A DNA stretch of 64,000 bases, from NCBI RefSeq assembly GCF_013368755.1, contig NC_049563.1, positions 930,001 through 994,000 of the forward strand, read 5' to 3'. Both the position numbers and the translations under genes were made by a program. How positions within the stretch are numbered: position 1 is the stretch's first letter; each line of letters opens with the position of its first letter. The notes under the pieces are model-generated. The model had not been told where the DNA came from, did no database searches, and saw only the letters and a list, made by a program, of their open reading frames with translations. Below are positions 22,897 through 33,730 of this stretch, piece by piece. This DNA is from Talaromyces rugulosus. Lineage: Eukaryota; Ascomycota; Eurotiomycetes; Eurotiales; Trichocomaceae.

Positions 22897-25263
22897 GAGT
22901 CAACTGAAGATAGGCGAGAAAAGAAGAGAGAAGGCGGACAGGGCAGGTACGGGAGAGTGCTGGGCAGGCAATTGCCAGACAGGGCAAGAGCGATGGACAG
23001 ACACGGGCGATGCGCACGCTGATTGGCTGTAGTAGGGGATCCACCATGCAGCCCTCGTCACAGGCCGCCAGCTAATCAGCGTACTGAAGAAGCATGTCTG
23101 CTGCAGGCGATCCCCGCGAATCACGCCGCGCCCCACTGCCCCATCGCGCTAAAACAAGGCCCGGCGCGTATCGCTGCTTACATCAGCCAGTCATGATTCA
23201 TCAACCACCTTGACTACTTGCTGCTACTAGGACTGGCAGTATTTTGTCGCTGCAATGATAATAAATACTCATGTCCACCCGTGGGATCTGCCCGCGATAG
23301 GCCCTCAGCGAACCGGTCTAAATTAAGACCAGACTGCCCTCTCCCTAGTATTATGACGATGGACATGGCATATAGCTGCATGCCAATCAGCGCCTAAAGG
23401 ACCACAGTGCTACCCCGCCCACGATGATGGCGAGGTCACAGTGATGAGCCCGGTAGCGCCGTTTAGCTGGTCCTCGAACCAGGAAAGCACCTGGCATGCT
23501 AAATTCTGTACGCGATACGGAGTATTGCAGTGCGGAGAACTCTGTAGTCTGTACACCGTCCGTCGGAATTTTAATCTGGCCTGGCTGGTGGGACTGAAGC
23601 GGTGAGCAGCGCTCCGTTCTGGTAGTATTGTTCTTCTGTCAAGAAAGATTATCCGTCAATTGCAGATTGCGTGAATGCCCTCAGACAGACAAACAAACGA
23701 GAGACGTGGCTCATATTATATGGGATCATTATATGGATTTCTCTACGATACGATCTGATCGCTGTGCTGCTGGCCGGACGAGGCCCAAGCCAAAGCGAGG
23801 TGTGGAGCCCGGATCGCTGAAGAAATCCCTGCTCCACCCGCTCCCGGTCCGTGCTTGCGGTCCGCGGTCCTTCCCGTGCTGCTCGATGGAGCTGCACGTG
23901 ACGGAAATACTATGCTGGAGCTTTCTCCCACTAACTTGTCACACGGGGGATTTTTGTAAAAAAAAATGGCGAAAGATGAAAAAATAAAAATAAAATGAGA
24001 AAAGGAAGCCAATCAGTGGGAAGCCCTGTCAGATATCACAATCACCTGATCTCCAGACATTTACGCCCCAGGGTTTCTTGCCTGTGATTGGCTTCTTTTC
24101 CGTTAAACCAGTCTCCCTCATTTCACCTCGCGAACTAGCTTCGAGAATACAATCCAAATAGGTAAAAGACCAAGCAAAAAAAGAAAAGAAGAAGTGAAAA
24201 AACAAAAAAACAAAAAACATGACGCATCCCGACTCCACCCTTGGACGAAGCTTCCGCCGTCAATGTAGCAGCTATTTCCTAATCCGGTAATCATTGTCCT
24301 AACCCTAACCAGCCCTCTAGGATCAGTCAGAATTGAGATGGCTGGTAAGTTAGTAACACCGAGGGAATTGACTTTACCACTAATCCACTGCATATTCATC
24401 CACGCAGTACTACTACTAACAGTCCGTACGGACGCATCTACCCCGCAGATGCCGTTGTTTTTTTTTGCTTATTCCCCCCCCTCTTAGCTCTACTTTTTGA
24501 CTATTTCTTTGTTCCGAAGTTAAGACTATTACTTTATCCAACAATACTTCTTTGTGTACGCACGGCCGACAGTAGGGGATGTGACGGGCTTGCATCCGGA
24601 TCAACTGATGACAGCCGACCCCGCTCGGCCCAGCCATCACTTTTAACTACGTAGTACATTCATCCCATACAGGCTAACCGAGGAACTCCTAAAATCGATC
24701 ATAATAATCAAAAATACTAAATAGTAGTAGTGCTTTAGCCGTGAAGATAAGCCAGGGTCTAACCAGATAGACCGGGCATGCGATCAATGCATTAATGTGG
24801 CTTGGCTAGTTGGAGTGCATCTACATGTGCCTTCTCCGTATCCGTACAGCAGCGCCAACTTTCTATATTTAGCACCATGGAGTTCATTCATTTATTTTAA
24901 GTTTTTATTTATTTTCTCTTTTCTTTTTTTTTCAACCGCTTTCGTATTCCTGCATCGCCTGACACCGGGTCTAGATCAAAATGGAAGCTGTCAGCACATT
25001 ATTGCTGTTGGTGATAGTGATCTAAATCTATACGAAGACATGACTTGTCGGCAAAGTCACTGCCACAGTAGACTAACCAACAATTAATACGACGTACATA
25101 TAAATGAAAAATAAATTAATATTGGTCCCGGCATGTTGGGCACAAAGTACCACGAATCAGTATACCCTACATGTAACATTAAATACATTGTCGGTCGGCG
25201 GGTCTAGCTCGATTCGCTTGGCCTTGAACTATTTCAGTCAAATCTGAAATAGACGGTGAATGG

Positions 25264-25268
<5 letters not shown>

Positions 25269-25297
<29 letters not shown>
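25269..25297. repeat. (CT)n microsatellite
   Basis: About fourteen CT units lie in AT-rich intergenic DNA, followed about 140 bp later by a 19-base T run at 25440-25458. Confidence 0.95.
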
Positions 25298-25300
<3 letters not shown>

Positions 25301-26495
25301 TTTAGCTATATGTCGATGGCACCCTAGGACTATGTAAGTTTTTCCCTAGTTGGCGCCACATTCCGTAGCTCTTTTTTAGACTGCGTCTGGATATGCTCCG
25401 CACTGCAGATGTCGCGTCAAATCACGGCCGAAATCCGAATTTTTTTTTTTTTTTTTTTAAATATTTTTTAAAAGTCTAAATATAACTAGTACTGATTTTT
25501 TGGTTTTTAAACCTTGTTTATAGTCACCGGGGCATCTGACTACATTTGACCGTGCTTATCTCGGCTACTATGATACTTTAAATTTTTGACAGCTTACTAG
25601 GCACACCTCACTTTTCAGTTTGTTAAAAAATGGCAGCCGAAAACATTGCCATAAATAGCACGAGAATAATAATACTAGCTAGCAGAAACTCATCTGCGCG
25701 AATGAAACATCTAACTTCAAATGTTATATCAAGCCATTTCCCGCTTCCACCCGACGTCTAACAGTCGCTGTAAGGATGGGCGCATTATCACTCTAGTATG
25801 CATCTGCATTTAATAGTCCTTTTATGAGTTGACAGTGAGACAATGACGCACCAACCAAGCAACTTTTATGCCAGCCTGAGAAATTCACCCGGTTCACCAA
25901 GGAATCGTCAAAGCCATGTTGTACTTGTGTGAACACAATAAAGAAGACTTGATCCCTAAAAACACAAACCCCGTTGCGAAAAGGCCTGAAGCTCATGCTC
26001 AAATTCATATTCACTCGTCACTATTAGTCTCCATTTTTCATAGTCCCAGTCAACCATGGTTATGACACGAACATTTGCAGAAGAAGGATGATCTTTAAAA
26101 GTGCATTCGTGTTGAAGAGTACCACCGACTCTGTCGAAATTTTCTAAAAGACCGTTAAAATAATAACAGCCTCGTGTATAGCTCTGTTTAGCGATTTTGA
26201 ATGTCTCTATCAGGTGGTCCGTATCAGGGGATGAGATAGTCAAACAGGGACAAATGTCAACTCTGCCGGGTACTGCATGCAATCTGGCTTTTGGAATAAT
26301 AATTGGTTTCTTTCAACGGGGAATACCAGGCAGACCGTCGGTGCAGCTGCTACTAGCATCCAGCACAATATCTCCAACGGCCATTCTCAAGCTGGAGGAG
26401 GAGATGTGTTCTTGGTCGCATTTTAGTGTAGGTGTTACGGCATAGTACTAGATGTCTTCTAAGCGGACAAATTGACAAGGCCATTTGTTTTGCGG

Positions 26496-26828
26496 AAATA
26501 AATCGTATAGATATTTGCAACGCGGTGCAAAGCATATTTGATCTGGTGGTGTAAAGAATTTGAGAATTGAATTAACTACTTCACTAGGACTTACTTTATA
26601 TTATTCAAATGTTAAGTCTATTTTGGTATTCCTAGAAAATGGGATGTATCTGAGGGTATCAATATATTATCTTTCTAGAAAGAAAGTATACTTATCTAAT
26701 TTCTTTTTAGGAATTATATAGGAAAAAGAGATTAAGCCTTAAATTTTAATATAACTATAATAGTCTCCAACTTAATTATCTTGTGCTTATAATAACCGCT
26801 TTAAAAATATATGTCATGAACAAGATCT
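26496..26828. repeat. Tandem duplication, unit A (AT-enriched copy)
   Basis: This ~333-bp unit is repeated immediately downstream as unit B. It starts with AAATAAATCGTATAGATATTT and ends with AAGATCT. Relative to unit B, most differences are C-to-T or G-to-A, many in CpA context, for example TAGAAAAT against CAGAAAAT and ATATAGG against ATACAGG. Confidence 0.85.
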
Positions 26829-26832
26829 AAAG

Positions 26833-27165
26833 AAATAAATCATATGGATATTTACAACGTAGTGAGAAGCATATTTGATCTGGTGGTGTAAGGATTTTGA
26901 GAATTGAGTTTACCACTTTCGCTAGAACTCGCTTTATAATATCGAGTCCATTTTGATATTCCCAGAAAATGGGGTGGTGTACATATCGGAGGGCAACAAC
27001 ATATTCTCTTTGTGGACAGGAAATATACTCGCCTAATTTCCTCTCAGGAATTATACAGGAAACAGACACCAAGCCTTAAATTCAAGCACAATCATAACAG
27101 TCCCCGAGTTAACTGTATAGTGCTTGTAATAACTGTTTTAAAAGTACATATCATGAAAGAGATCT
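26833..27165. repeat. Tandem duplication, unit B (less mutated copy)
   Basis: This is the second ~333-bp copy, starting AAATAAATCATATGGATATTT and ending GAGATCT. Its minus strand keeps an 81-codon open frame containing the F-box-like core, while unit A is more eroded. Confidence 0.85.
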
Positions 27166-27206
27166 ACCTATTAGTTCTATATTAATAGTATGGTAATAAA
27201 TTCCTG

Positions 27207-28452
27207 TCATTCCAGCTCATACGATTCGGTCTTCGTTCTCGGACTGGTTGGGTCATGTTCCGAAAACAACTCGGGCGTGTTGCTCAACGTGGGCATCTCC
27301 GACAGAATGGTCGATCTATCTCCCGGTTCACTTTGGGAAACCACAGAATAATCGTACAGAGTGGGGGTAGAAGGCGGTATGGGCTCCTCGTTCTTTGCAC
27401 TGTTGTCGTTCTCTTTAGTTTGCCTCGTTTTTCGCCGCCGGAAAAACATAAAAGCACCGAGCCCGATCAATCCTACCGCAGCAAGGCTTCCTATCACCGA
27501 ACCGGCAATAGTTCCCCCGGATGTATGCGATGATGAAGAGGAAGATGTTTGGGAGTCGGGAGTGTTTGATTTGGTCGGCGTGGATGGTAAGTAAGACGGC
27601 AACGATGTCGGTACTGCCGTCGATGTCGTGGTGAACAGGGATGATGCCGGTGCTACCGTCGAAGTCCCCGAAAATGGTGCTGATGTCGTCGTTGTCAGAG
27701 GCATATAGCCTTTCACTGCAACAGCAACAACATGTACGGTGTCCGTGAATGCTGTCTGCAACATCTCTTCACCCGTGGTGGGAAGATACCAGATTGATTG
27801 CTCCGGATCCAAAGTCGAATCGCAATTTGCTTCGATGTTGTGATCTTGTGAAGGATCTACTGAGTAGCCACTAGATAATCAATCGGTTAGCCCAAAAAGG
27901 AAAACCCAACCACCACGAAGAACATAACCAACCTTGGACAACACGTCACCTGCATAATCGTCGGCCTTGCAGTCGATGTTCCTGCCGTGTACCACCCATC
28001 CGGACAAGTAACAGGCATCAAGCTTCTCACTGTAGGGAGACTAGTTGTTGTTTGTACCGTGGCCGTTGTATCCGTTTGCACCGTTCGATGGAGATACCAA
28101 TCACTGACCTCTGGAGGGACACATGCAATGGAGCTGGATCCGGCGTAATACTCATAGCTTGGGTCAAACGCGACTAACACATAGTCGAATTGCTCAGCGA
28201 TGTTGTTGTGGAAGCCATCGGTATAGCAGTGCGGGTCTGGGGTGAATGCTGAGGGGAGAGGGATAAACGACGTGACAACATTGTCAAAGGTTTGCGGTCG
28301 GTATGAGGTTACTGTTTCTGTCACGAAAAAGGTACTTTTGCTCTGCGCCATCGCTGGCAATGGGCATCGCAGGCCGTTGTGTCAACGGTGCAGAAGCAGA
28401 GGAGACGCGAAGCGGCGAAAAGCACACAGGTCACGATGTAGCTGGACGACAT
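27207..28452 (-). CDS. Single-pass membrane glycoprotein, mucin-like, unknown function
   Basis: The core exons are 28342-27933 and 27870-27207. A first exon 28452-28387, spliced over a 44-nt intron, adds a hydrophobic start (MSSSYIVTCVLFAASRLLCFC) and keeps the frame, giving about 379 aa. Starting at the ATG at 28351 instead gives 360 aa without a signal peptide. The ectodomain has several Cys (IACVPPE, VTCPDGWYTAG, VTCCPR, ANCDSTLD), then a Ser/Thr-rich stalk. A transmembrane helix (GSVIGSLAAVGLIGLGAFMFF) with stop-transfer RRRK and a ~75-aa acidic Ser/Pro-rich tail follow. This plan recalls fungal cell-wall sensors or adhesion-like glycoproteins, but no WSC or other named domain is seen. 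Confidence 0.75.
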
Positions 28453-29258
28453 GGAGGCTTTCCCCGATTTGGGAGAAGATAGACAACAAAGAAAAAGCAA
28501 AAAATCTGAAATGTTACATCGGGTTAGTTCGGCAGCGTTGCAAACGAAGCTTGCACACGATGCATGTTTGGTCTCAAGTTAATTGAGATTTTACCTCGCA
28601 AGTTTCAAGATTTCTTTGCATTATCTTTTTGTCTACACATATGACATTGATGAAGGTCTAAAAAATGGCAAATTTTGTCCATTAACCCTTCGTGATAACC
28701 AAAATCAATCTCTGTTGCGATCAATCTAGTGCTGCGCCGCATTTTGGGTTGTGATACTGTGCATGGTGTTGCAATTGGAACGCTCTTCGATTGGTCCACT
28801 GAGCAGGGATGCCATCTAGATGCGTAATCTCAGCCAACCATATTTTCGCCGAATGGGGCGCTTCACGCTAGATAATAATTAAATAAGATTAATTTTAAGA
28901 TCTCATTACTGTTTCATTTATTTTGACATTAGTAGATTAAACTTGATGCGGGCCAAACTGTTTGTGCCTTTGGGATGGATCCACAATTACAAGGTGTTAG
29001 CTAAATCATTTCAACCGATTGATATCGATTGATGGGTGAGCAAGAGCTTTCAATAGTGGTGGGAAAATTCAAATTATTAAAGGCATTTTATATACTGTGT
29101 CGATTAAAATATTGCCGTAAAAAGTAATATTCCGCGTGAGAATGGCAATGACATCATCGCCTCGGCGCATTCAGGTCGCCAGAAAACGAATACGGAAACT
29201 CTCTTTTTACCACACTACAGGAGATAAACCTGAAAAAAGAAAAAAAAGAGTCAATAAA
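28453..29258. other. Divergent promoter region
   Basis: This AT-rich spacer lies between the membrane glycoprotein (-) and the AlkB-type gene (+). The AlkB frame is open upstream to 29136, with ATGs at 29142 and 29148, so part of this spacer may be coding or leader. The palindromic motif ATTGATATCGATTGAT lies near 29018-29033. No separate gene is seen. Confidence 0.5.
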
Positions 29259-30314
29259 ATGCCCAAAAGAACACTTGATGCATTCTTCAAGCCTGCCGCA
29301 CAGCCACCAATTCCCAAAAAGCTCAAATCATCCCCTGACCCCTCATCGCCACCGCCCAGCAAAACCAAATACGCAACAGAAACAATAAAAGATGCATCAG
29401 AAGAAGAATTACCCCCAGAATCACATCCAGCATATCCATTCTCCATTGCCAAACTCCCTTCGCATGTCTCCGTTGGTCTCTCGTTTGCAACACCTGCTAA
29501 ACAACCGCGCGTGATCAACGGCCAGCCCCATCTCAACCTGCTGTACTATGAACCATATATTCCGCAACCCACCGCCAAAGAATACTTCCACTTTCTCCGG
29601 CGTGAGCTGCCCTTTTATCGAGTGAGATATACAATCAAGCGCGGGCCGACGGAAACCGTCGTCAATACGCCGCGCTATACAACTGTATTCGGAGTTGACA
29701 TAACATCCTACTTCTCCGGGATAAAAGGAGAAGGTGTTGACAAGAATAATGCCCTTCTTGACAGCAAAACAAACCAACCTATCAAACCGGACAAGTACAA
29801 ATGCACGCCACGCCCCATCCCTGGCTGCCTAGACTTGCTCCGCAGACGGGTTGAAGAAGCCCTAGCTGACGGGACAACTTACAATTTCGTCCTAGTCAAC
29901 TACTATTCCTCTGGCGACGATAGCATCTCATATCACTCCGACGACGAGCGTTTCCTGGGCGCGAATCCAAACATTGCAAGCCTGACTCTGGGCGCAAAGA
30001 GGGATTTTCTGATGAAGCATAAACCGCCGCCGTCTGCGGCCAAGGACACCTCCCTGTCCGGCGGCGATAAACCGCTAAAAATCCCGCTTGCCACTGGGGA
30101 TATGATTGTAATGCGTGGCGAGACGCAGGCGAATTGGTTGCATTCTATTCCAAAAAGAAAGGGTGGAGAGACTGGACAAGGTCGGATTAATATTACGTTG
30201 AGGAAGGCAATTGTGCCCGGGGGAACGGAGAATTATTATAGATATAATGTTGGCGATGGTGGATTTTATCGATGGGATGACAAAGGCAAAGAGATGGTGT
30301 GTCAAAATGTCTGA
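29259..30314 (+). CDS. AlkB-type 2-oxoglutarate/Fe(II) dioxygenase (ALKBH2/3-like)
   Basis: A single exon encodes 351 aa from the ATG at 29259. Iron ligands are visible as His226 and Asp228 (YHSDDE) and His295 (NWLHSIPK). Arg309 and Arg315 (GRINITLR) fit the 2-oxoglutarate and substrate Arg positions. The segment PRYTTVFGVD and the loop VNYYSSGDDSISYHSD match nucleic-acid-type AlkB enzymes that directly reverse alkylation damage in DNA or RNA. The N-terminus MPKRTLDAFFKP resembles a PCNA-interacting (PIP) box, K-x-x-L-x-x-F-F, and is followed by a disordered Pro/Ser linker, suggesting recruitment to replication forks. Upstream in-frame ATGs at 29142 and 29148 would add about 38 basic residues and bury the PIP-like motif. 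Confidence 0.9.
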   Translation: MPKRTLDAFFKPAAQPPIPKKLKSSPDPSSPPPSKTKYATETIKDASEEELPPESHPAYPFSIAKLPSHVSVGLSFATPAKQPRVINGQPHLNLLYYEPYIPQPTAKEYFHFLRRELPFYRVRYTIKRGPTETVVNTPRYTTVFGVDITSYFSGIKGEGVDKNNALLDSKTNQPIKPDKYKCTPRPIPGCLDLLRRRVEEALADGTTYNFVLVNYYSSGDDSISYHSDDERFLGANPNIASLTLGAKRDFLMKHKPPPSAAKDTSLSGGDKPLKIPLATGDMIVMRGETQANWLHSIPKRKGGETGQGRINITLRKAIVPGGTENYYRYNVGDGGFYRWDDKGKEMVCQNV

Positions 30315-30479
30315 TTTTAATTGATGTATACGTAGAATCATCAACCGAATACTATTAGCCTCTGATGTCGTTGCATAATACTTGGCTAACAGTGGAAATT
30401 TTCAATGTTTTACCGTTAATAAACAACGTTTAGAGGCCACCTCGCGATAATATGATAAACAGAACCAAACATCACAGAC

Positions 30480-32474
30480 TCAAGTGGCTGGGTAAGTGTT
30501 CAAAGGTGGGGTTTTATTATTTCCAATGTCAGAACTGGGAAAAGAGGTGTTGCTCACGCTCGTCTCTGGCTGCGGGACTGGCGAAGAATTTTTGCGTTTA
30601 AAAATCAACCACCTGTTCGAGCAATTTGTCAGATTTTCTTTCATGTTTCATATAAATGACGATACGGATAGTGAAACTCACAGTCCAGCAATTACTATGG
30701 CCAAGAAAGGCACGCCCAACCCAACTGTTAACCCAATAATTAACTTATCACGATGAGAAAGCCCTCCTCCTCCACCGCTACCACCGTCGCTGCTACCGCT
30801 ACCGCCGCCCGTCCCACCACTACTAGAGGATGTAGGCTTGGGCGGGGTATAAGAGGTCGGCGTGCCGCTAGTTGGAGCTATGGAGAAGACATTCGATCCA
30901 AAGGCGATTGCACTTGTGACAGATGCATGCGTACTAGCAGGATACGTGGCCGAGGAACCAGATGGCACTGTGAGAACCGAAGTCAACGTCTGCTTGACCG
31001 TAGTAGTGCTCTGCAAGTTAATTGGGCAGTTAATCAGTCCTGTCGACAGACAGTTGACGATGGTATAGGATTCCGTTGTTGAGACAGTAGTTGTAACAGG
31101 TGTGTCTCGAGGCTGCAAGGCTGCTCGAGCAGTGACATCTACTGCCGTGGCCGAAGTTGACGTGGTACTAGCAGTCTTGCTATTGGCACAGATACTCGCC
31201 AGGGTCGTATACCAAATGGGAGTCGTTGTGTTCGGACTTGGGCCCCATTGGTATGTGTCAATGGCGACGGTTGCCCCTGCAGCACCGCCAACTGCAAGGG
31301 TGTACTCGGCGACAGCAGCTATTTCGCAGTCATCGGTCGAGGATCCATCGACTTCGACAAGGAAGTCTGCGACATACGCAAATAGGTTGGCCTCAACCCC
31401 GGTGCTGGCGGAAAACAACGATGCAAGTTCCGGGGAAGAGACACGAAAACCAAGGCGGGTTTCCAACTGGAGTAATGCCTGGATGGACCCCTGGCCCTCG
31501 ATAGTGATAGGAAGGAACTCAAATTGTGCGCCAGGACTGAATAAATTGATATATTAGTATCAAGTTTTGGGGGAAATAGAAGTGGAAATAACTCGGTTCT
31601 TACAGTGTGATTCCAGATGTATTTTGATTGAACAGCTCCAGATCGAGGGCGAGACCGTCATCTAATTTTAGGTGGATACCGCCGCTGATATCAACCTCAG
31701 CCTTGGATATAAGAATAAGCGTAACGCTGAAGATGGCGCCGGCTTCCAAGTTTGGGATTGAGAACCCAGCCTCTGTCTCAGACGTGAAGAGGTTTAAAGT
31801 GTAGGTCGCTCCGGCGTTCATCTTGAGTTCTAGGTCGAGATATAGCTCGAGCGCGTCGAACTCAAACCGTCCATTCACGCTGGGAAGGCTGCTTAGATTG
31901 GCAAGATTGAAGTCGATATCCAACGTGGGCCAGGCTGGAATTTTCGCCAAGTCAAGCGTAGCGATATCTTCAAGTACTGTCTCGACGTAGCTTCCTAGCG
32001 TGTCCACTGCAGAGATTGTGGCATTTTCCACCTCACCCTCCACGTTGTGGATGGCCTGAGTGAGATTAAAGTCGTCGCTTATGGTCAATGAGCCTTTCAC
32101 AGAGCCATTTATGTAGCAAGCCGTGCAAATAAGTTCAATGCTAGCGTCAGCAGTCAGTGTTCCATTTTGCCCGGCACTGCGGCTACCGCTGTAAAAGAAG
32201 ATTAGAAGAAGAAAAAACCGGAACAGATAAAAAGAGAAAAAGTATACCTTATACCAGCTGAGAAAAGCGTCGCATTGGCCCAGCTCTTTGCCAACGACGT
32301 CTGATTCATTGAATACGTGCTATCTCTCGCCGCACGTAGAGCTTTCGCTACTGCATCTACAGTATCTGCGTCGCCATCACGAGTATGAAGAGCAACATCT
32401 CCTACTGCTGCCGCGGCGACAGCAGGGAAAAGTGATGCCCAGCAAAGGGCGAAGATAGAAAATAACAACATCAT
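30480..32474 (-). CDS. Secreted-ectodomain type I membrane protein, unknown function
   Basis: Four exons, 32474-32248, 32188-31604, 31536-30682 and 30612-30480, stay in frame and give about 599 aa. A signal peptide (MMLLFSIFALCWASLFPAVA) is followed by a ~430-aa ectodomain with alternating beta-like segments (GSLTISDDF, YTLNLFTSETEAGF, GIHLKLDDGLALDLELF), resembling uncharacterised fungal DUF7029/DUF7223-type secreted proteins. A Ser/Gly-rich stalk leads to a transmembrane helix (LIIGLTVGLGVPFLAIVIAG). The last intron (GTGAGT..CAG) adds WLIFKRKNSS and a ~40-aa cytosolic tail; without splicing the frame stops in the membrane. The domain guess is weak, but the topology is well supported. Confidence 0.82.
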
Positions 32475-33730
32475 GTGAGGCTGACCTGCGTGACTGCTGG
32501 TACAACACACTGCTTTACATCTAATATTGACGGGAGATTTTTCCTGAATAAATAGTATTCCTACCCCAAACACACTAAAATCCTACCCCCAACTCAGCCT
32601 TGTCCAACGTTTCCATCCAGCCGTCCTGGGGAGGTTCGCGTTGACGCTACTGCATGAACCCGGCTCGGGTAGCTATGTATAGCAAAAGCAATGTTAGAGA
32701 CTGTCTGCGCCGCATTTTAGTGATACGCGGCGAGTAATGTCCGCACGGATTCCACGTTCTTCTATAATAATAATTAGGAAGTGTACTCCATATGCCCGTA
32801 CTACCACTTGAAATCTCAAGGTTCTTACAGCTGATGCATTTGCCACGACGGACAATCATTATTGCATGCGCAGGAAACAGGAACTGCGGTAATTAATCTC
32901 AACAGTTGGAACGGAAATGTTCGGGAATTTCCATCTCGACTGAACTGAATTAGTGAGGAACTTGTGAAACGGATGCATCTAGCCTTGTCCGGAGTCTTGA
33001 CTCATCGCGCCCAGCCTACTAGCACGACACTGTTCGTACTACATTGGGGGCTAAAATGGGCGGCGCCATTCACAACAGAAAGGGGAAATGGAAAATTCAA
33101 CTAATAGCAGTAATTTCTTAGCCGCCTTCAGCGGAGAGGTCAGGCGGAGACCATAGCATAGAATATAGAGTGTTGGTGCCTGGGGCCAAAGAGGGTTTTC
33201 TATTATAAGGTTTTTCTCTCTGCCTCTGCAGTCAAGCAGTAAGCAACTTCGCTAATTGTATGGACGTGGATAGTTTCAAAACCAATAAAAATCAGTGTCA
33301 TTCTTCTACATAGGGATAGAGTAGCGACGCGGGTGAGATCCGGACAAGGAGGATTAGAGAGGCGAGAAATAAAAGACATAGAAGAGAAGAAGTTGCAAAT
33401 TAGAACACCAAGAAATCAGCCTTTCATATCACCATGCTAGATCCCCGTGAGGCTAGCCATACAAGGCAACATTGAACTCACAAGTCCTCGTTTTGCATAT
33501 GTAATCGTTAATCGCTTAGAATGAATCCATTTTCTTCCCCATTTTACCAAAATATAGATCCCTCTGTTGCATAGAATAAATTGGATTCTTAATTGCAATA
33601 TGTTTGAAAACGAGAGATACTCAATTTGGTAGTTCTGCTTAGTTACTAGTCCCCCCCCATCATCATCCCACTTGGCGTCGTCGTCCGCTCTGAACACTCA
33701 CCATTCAAACAACCTCAGCTCCTCACCAAA
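32475..33730. other. Divergent intergenic region
   Basis: This 1.26-kb spacer lies between a minus-strand membrane protein and the O-methyltransferase (+). A pyrimidine-rich CCATCATCATCC stretch precedes the methyltransferase ATG. No coding frame with recognisable features was found. Confidence 0.55.

Larger units (their letters stand above)
21789..25792. other. Long gene-poor intergenic region with microsatellites
   Basis: About 4 kb separates the WD40 gene start from the decayed F-box gene. The part near 21.8-23.1 kb is GC-balanced and probably the WD40 promoter and leader. Further along are a (GA)n tract (22865-22894), a CCTAACCCTAACC telomere-like motif (24299-24311), a (CT)n tract (25269-25297) and a 19-base T run (25440-25458). 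Several open frames (for example 22467-22907) lack motifs and overlap low-complexity DNA. No gene is supported. Confidence 0.55.
25793..27165 (-). pseudogene. Decayed F-box protein gene with duplicated 5' part
   Basis: Reading the minus strand, an F-box-like core appears twice: ILTPPDQICFSLRCKY in the outer unit and FFTPPDQICFAPRCKY in the inner one. The body follows in shifting frames: PRTHLLLQLENGRWRYCAGC, then two consecutive stops before QLHRRSAWYSP. Next is RVDICPCLTISSPDTDHL with HECTFKDHPSSANV (near 25956-26282), and a weak tail to 25793. This order matches a large family of F-box-like proteins in Penicillium and Aspergillus (F-box, LENxRWxYC, xVDICPCLTITF), recalled from memory. Stops, frameshifts and the AT-shifted duplicated unit show that it is not functional. 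Confidence 0.65.

Noticed and set aside
22467..22907. 146-codon plus-strand frame
   Set aside because: It ends within the GA microsatellite and has no recognisable domain or introns.
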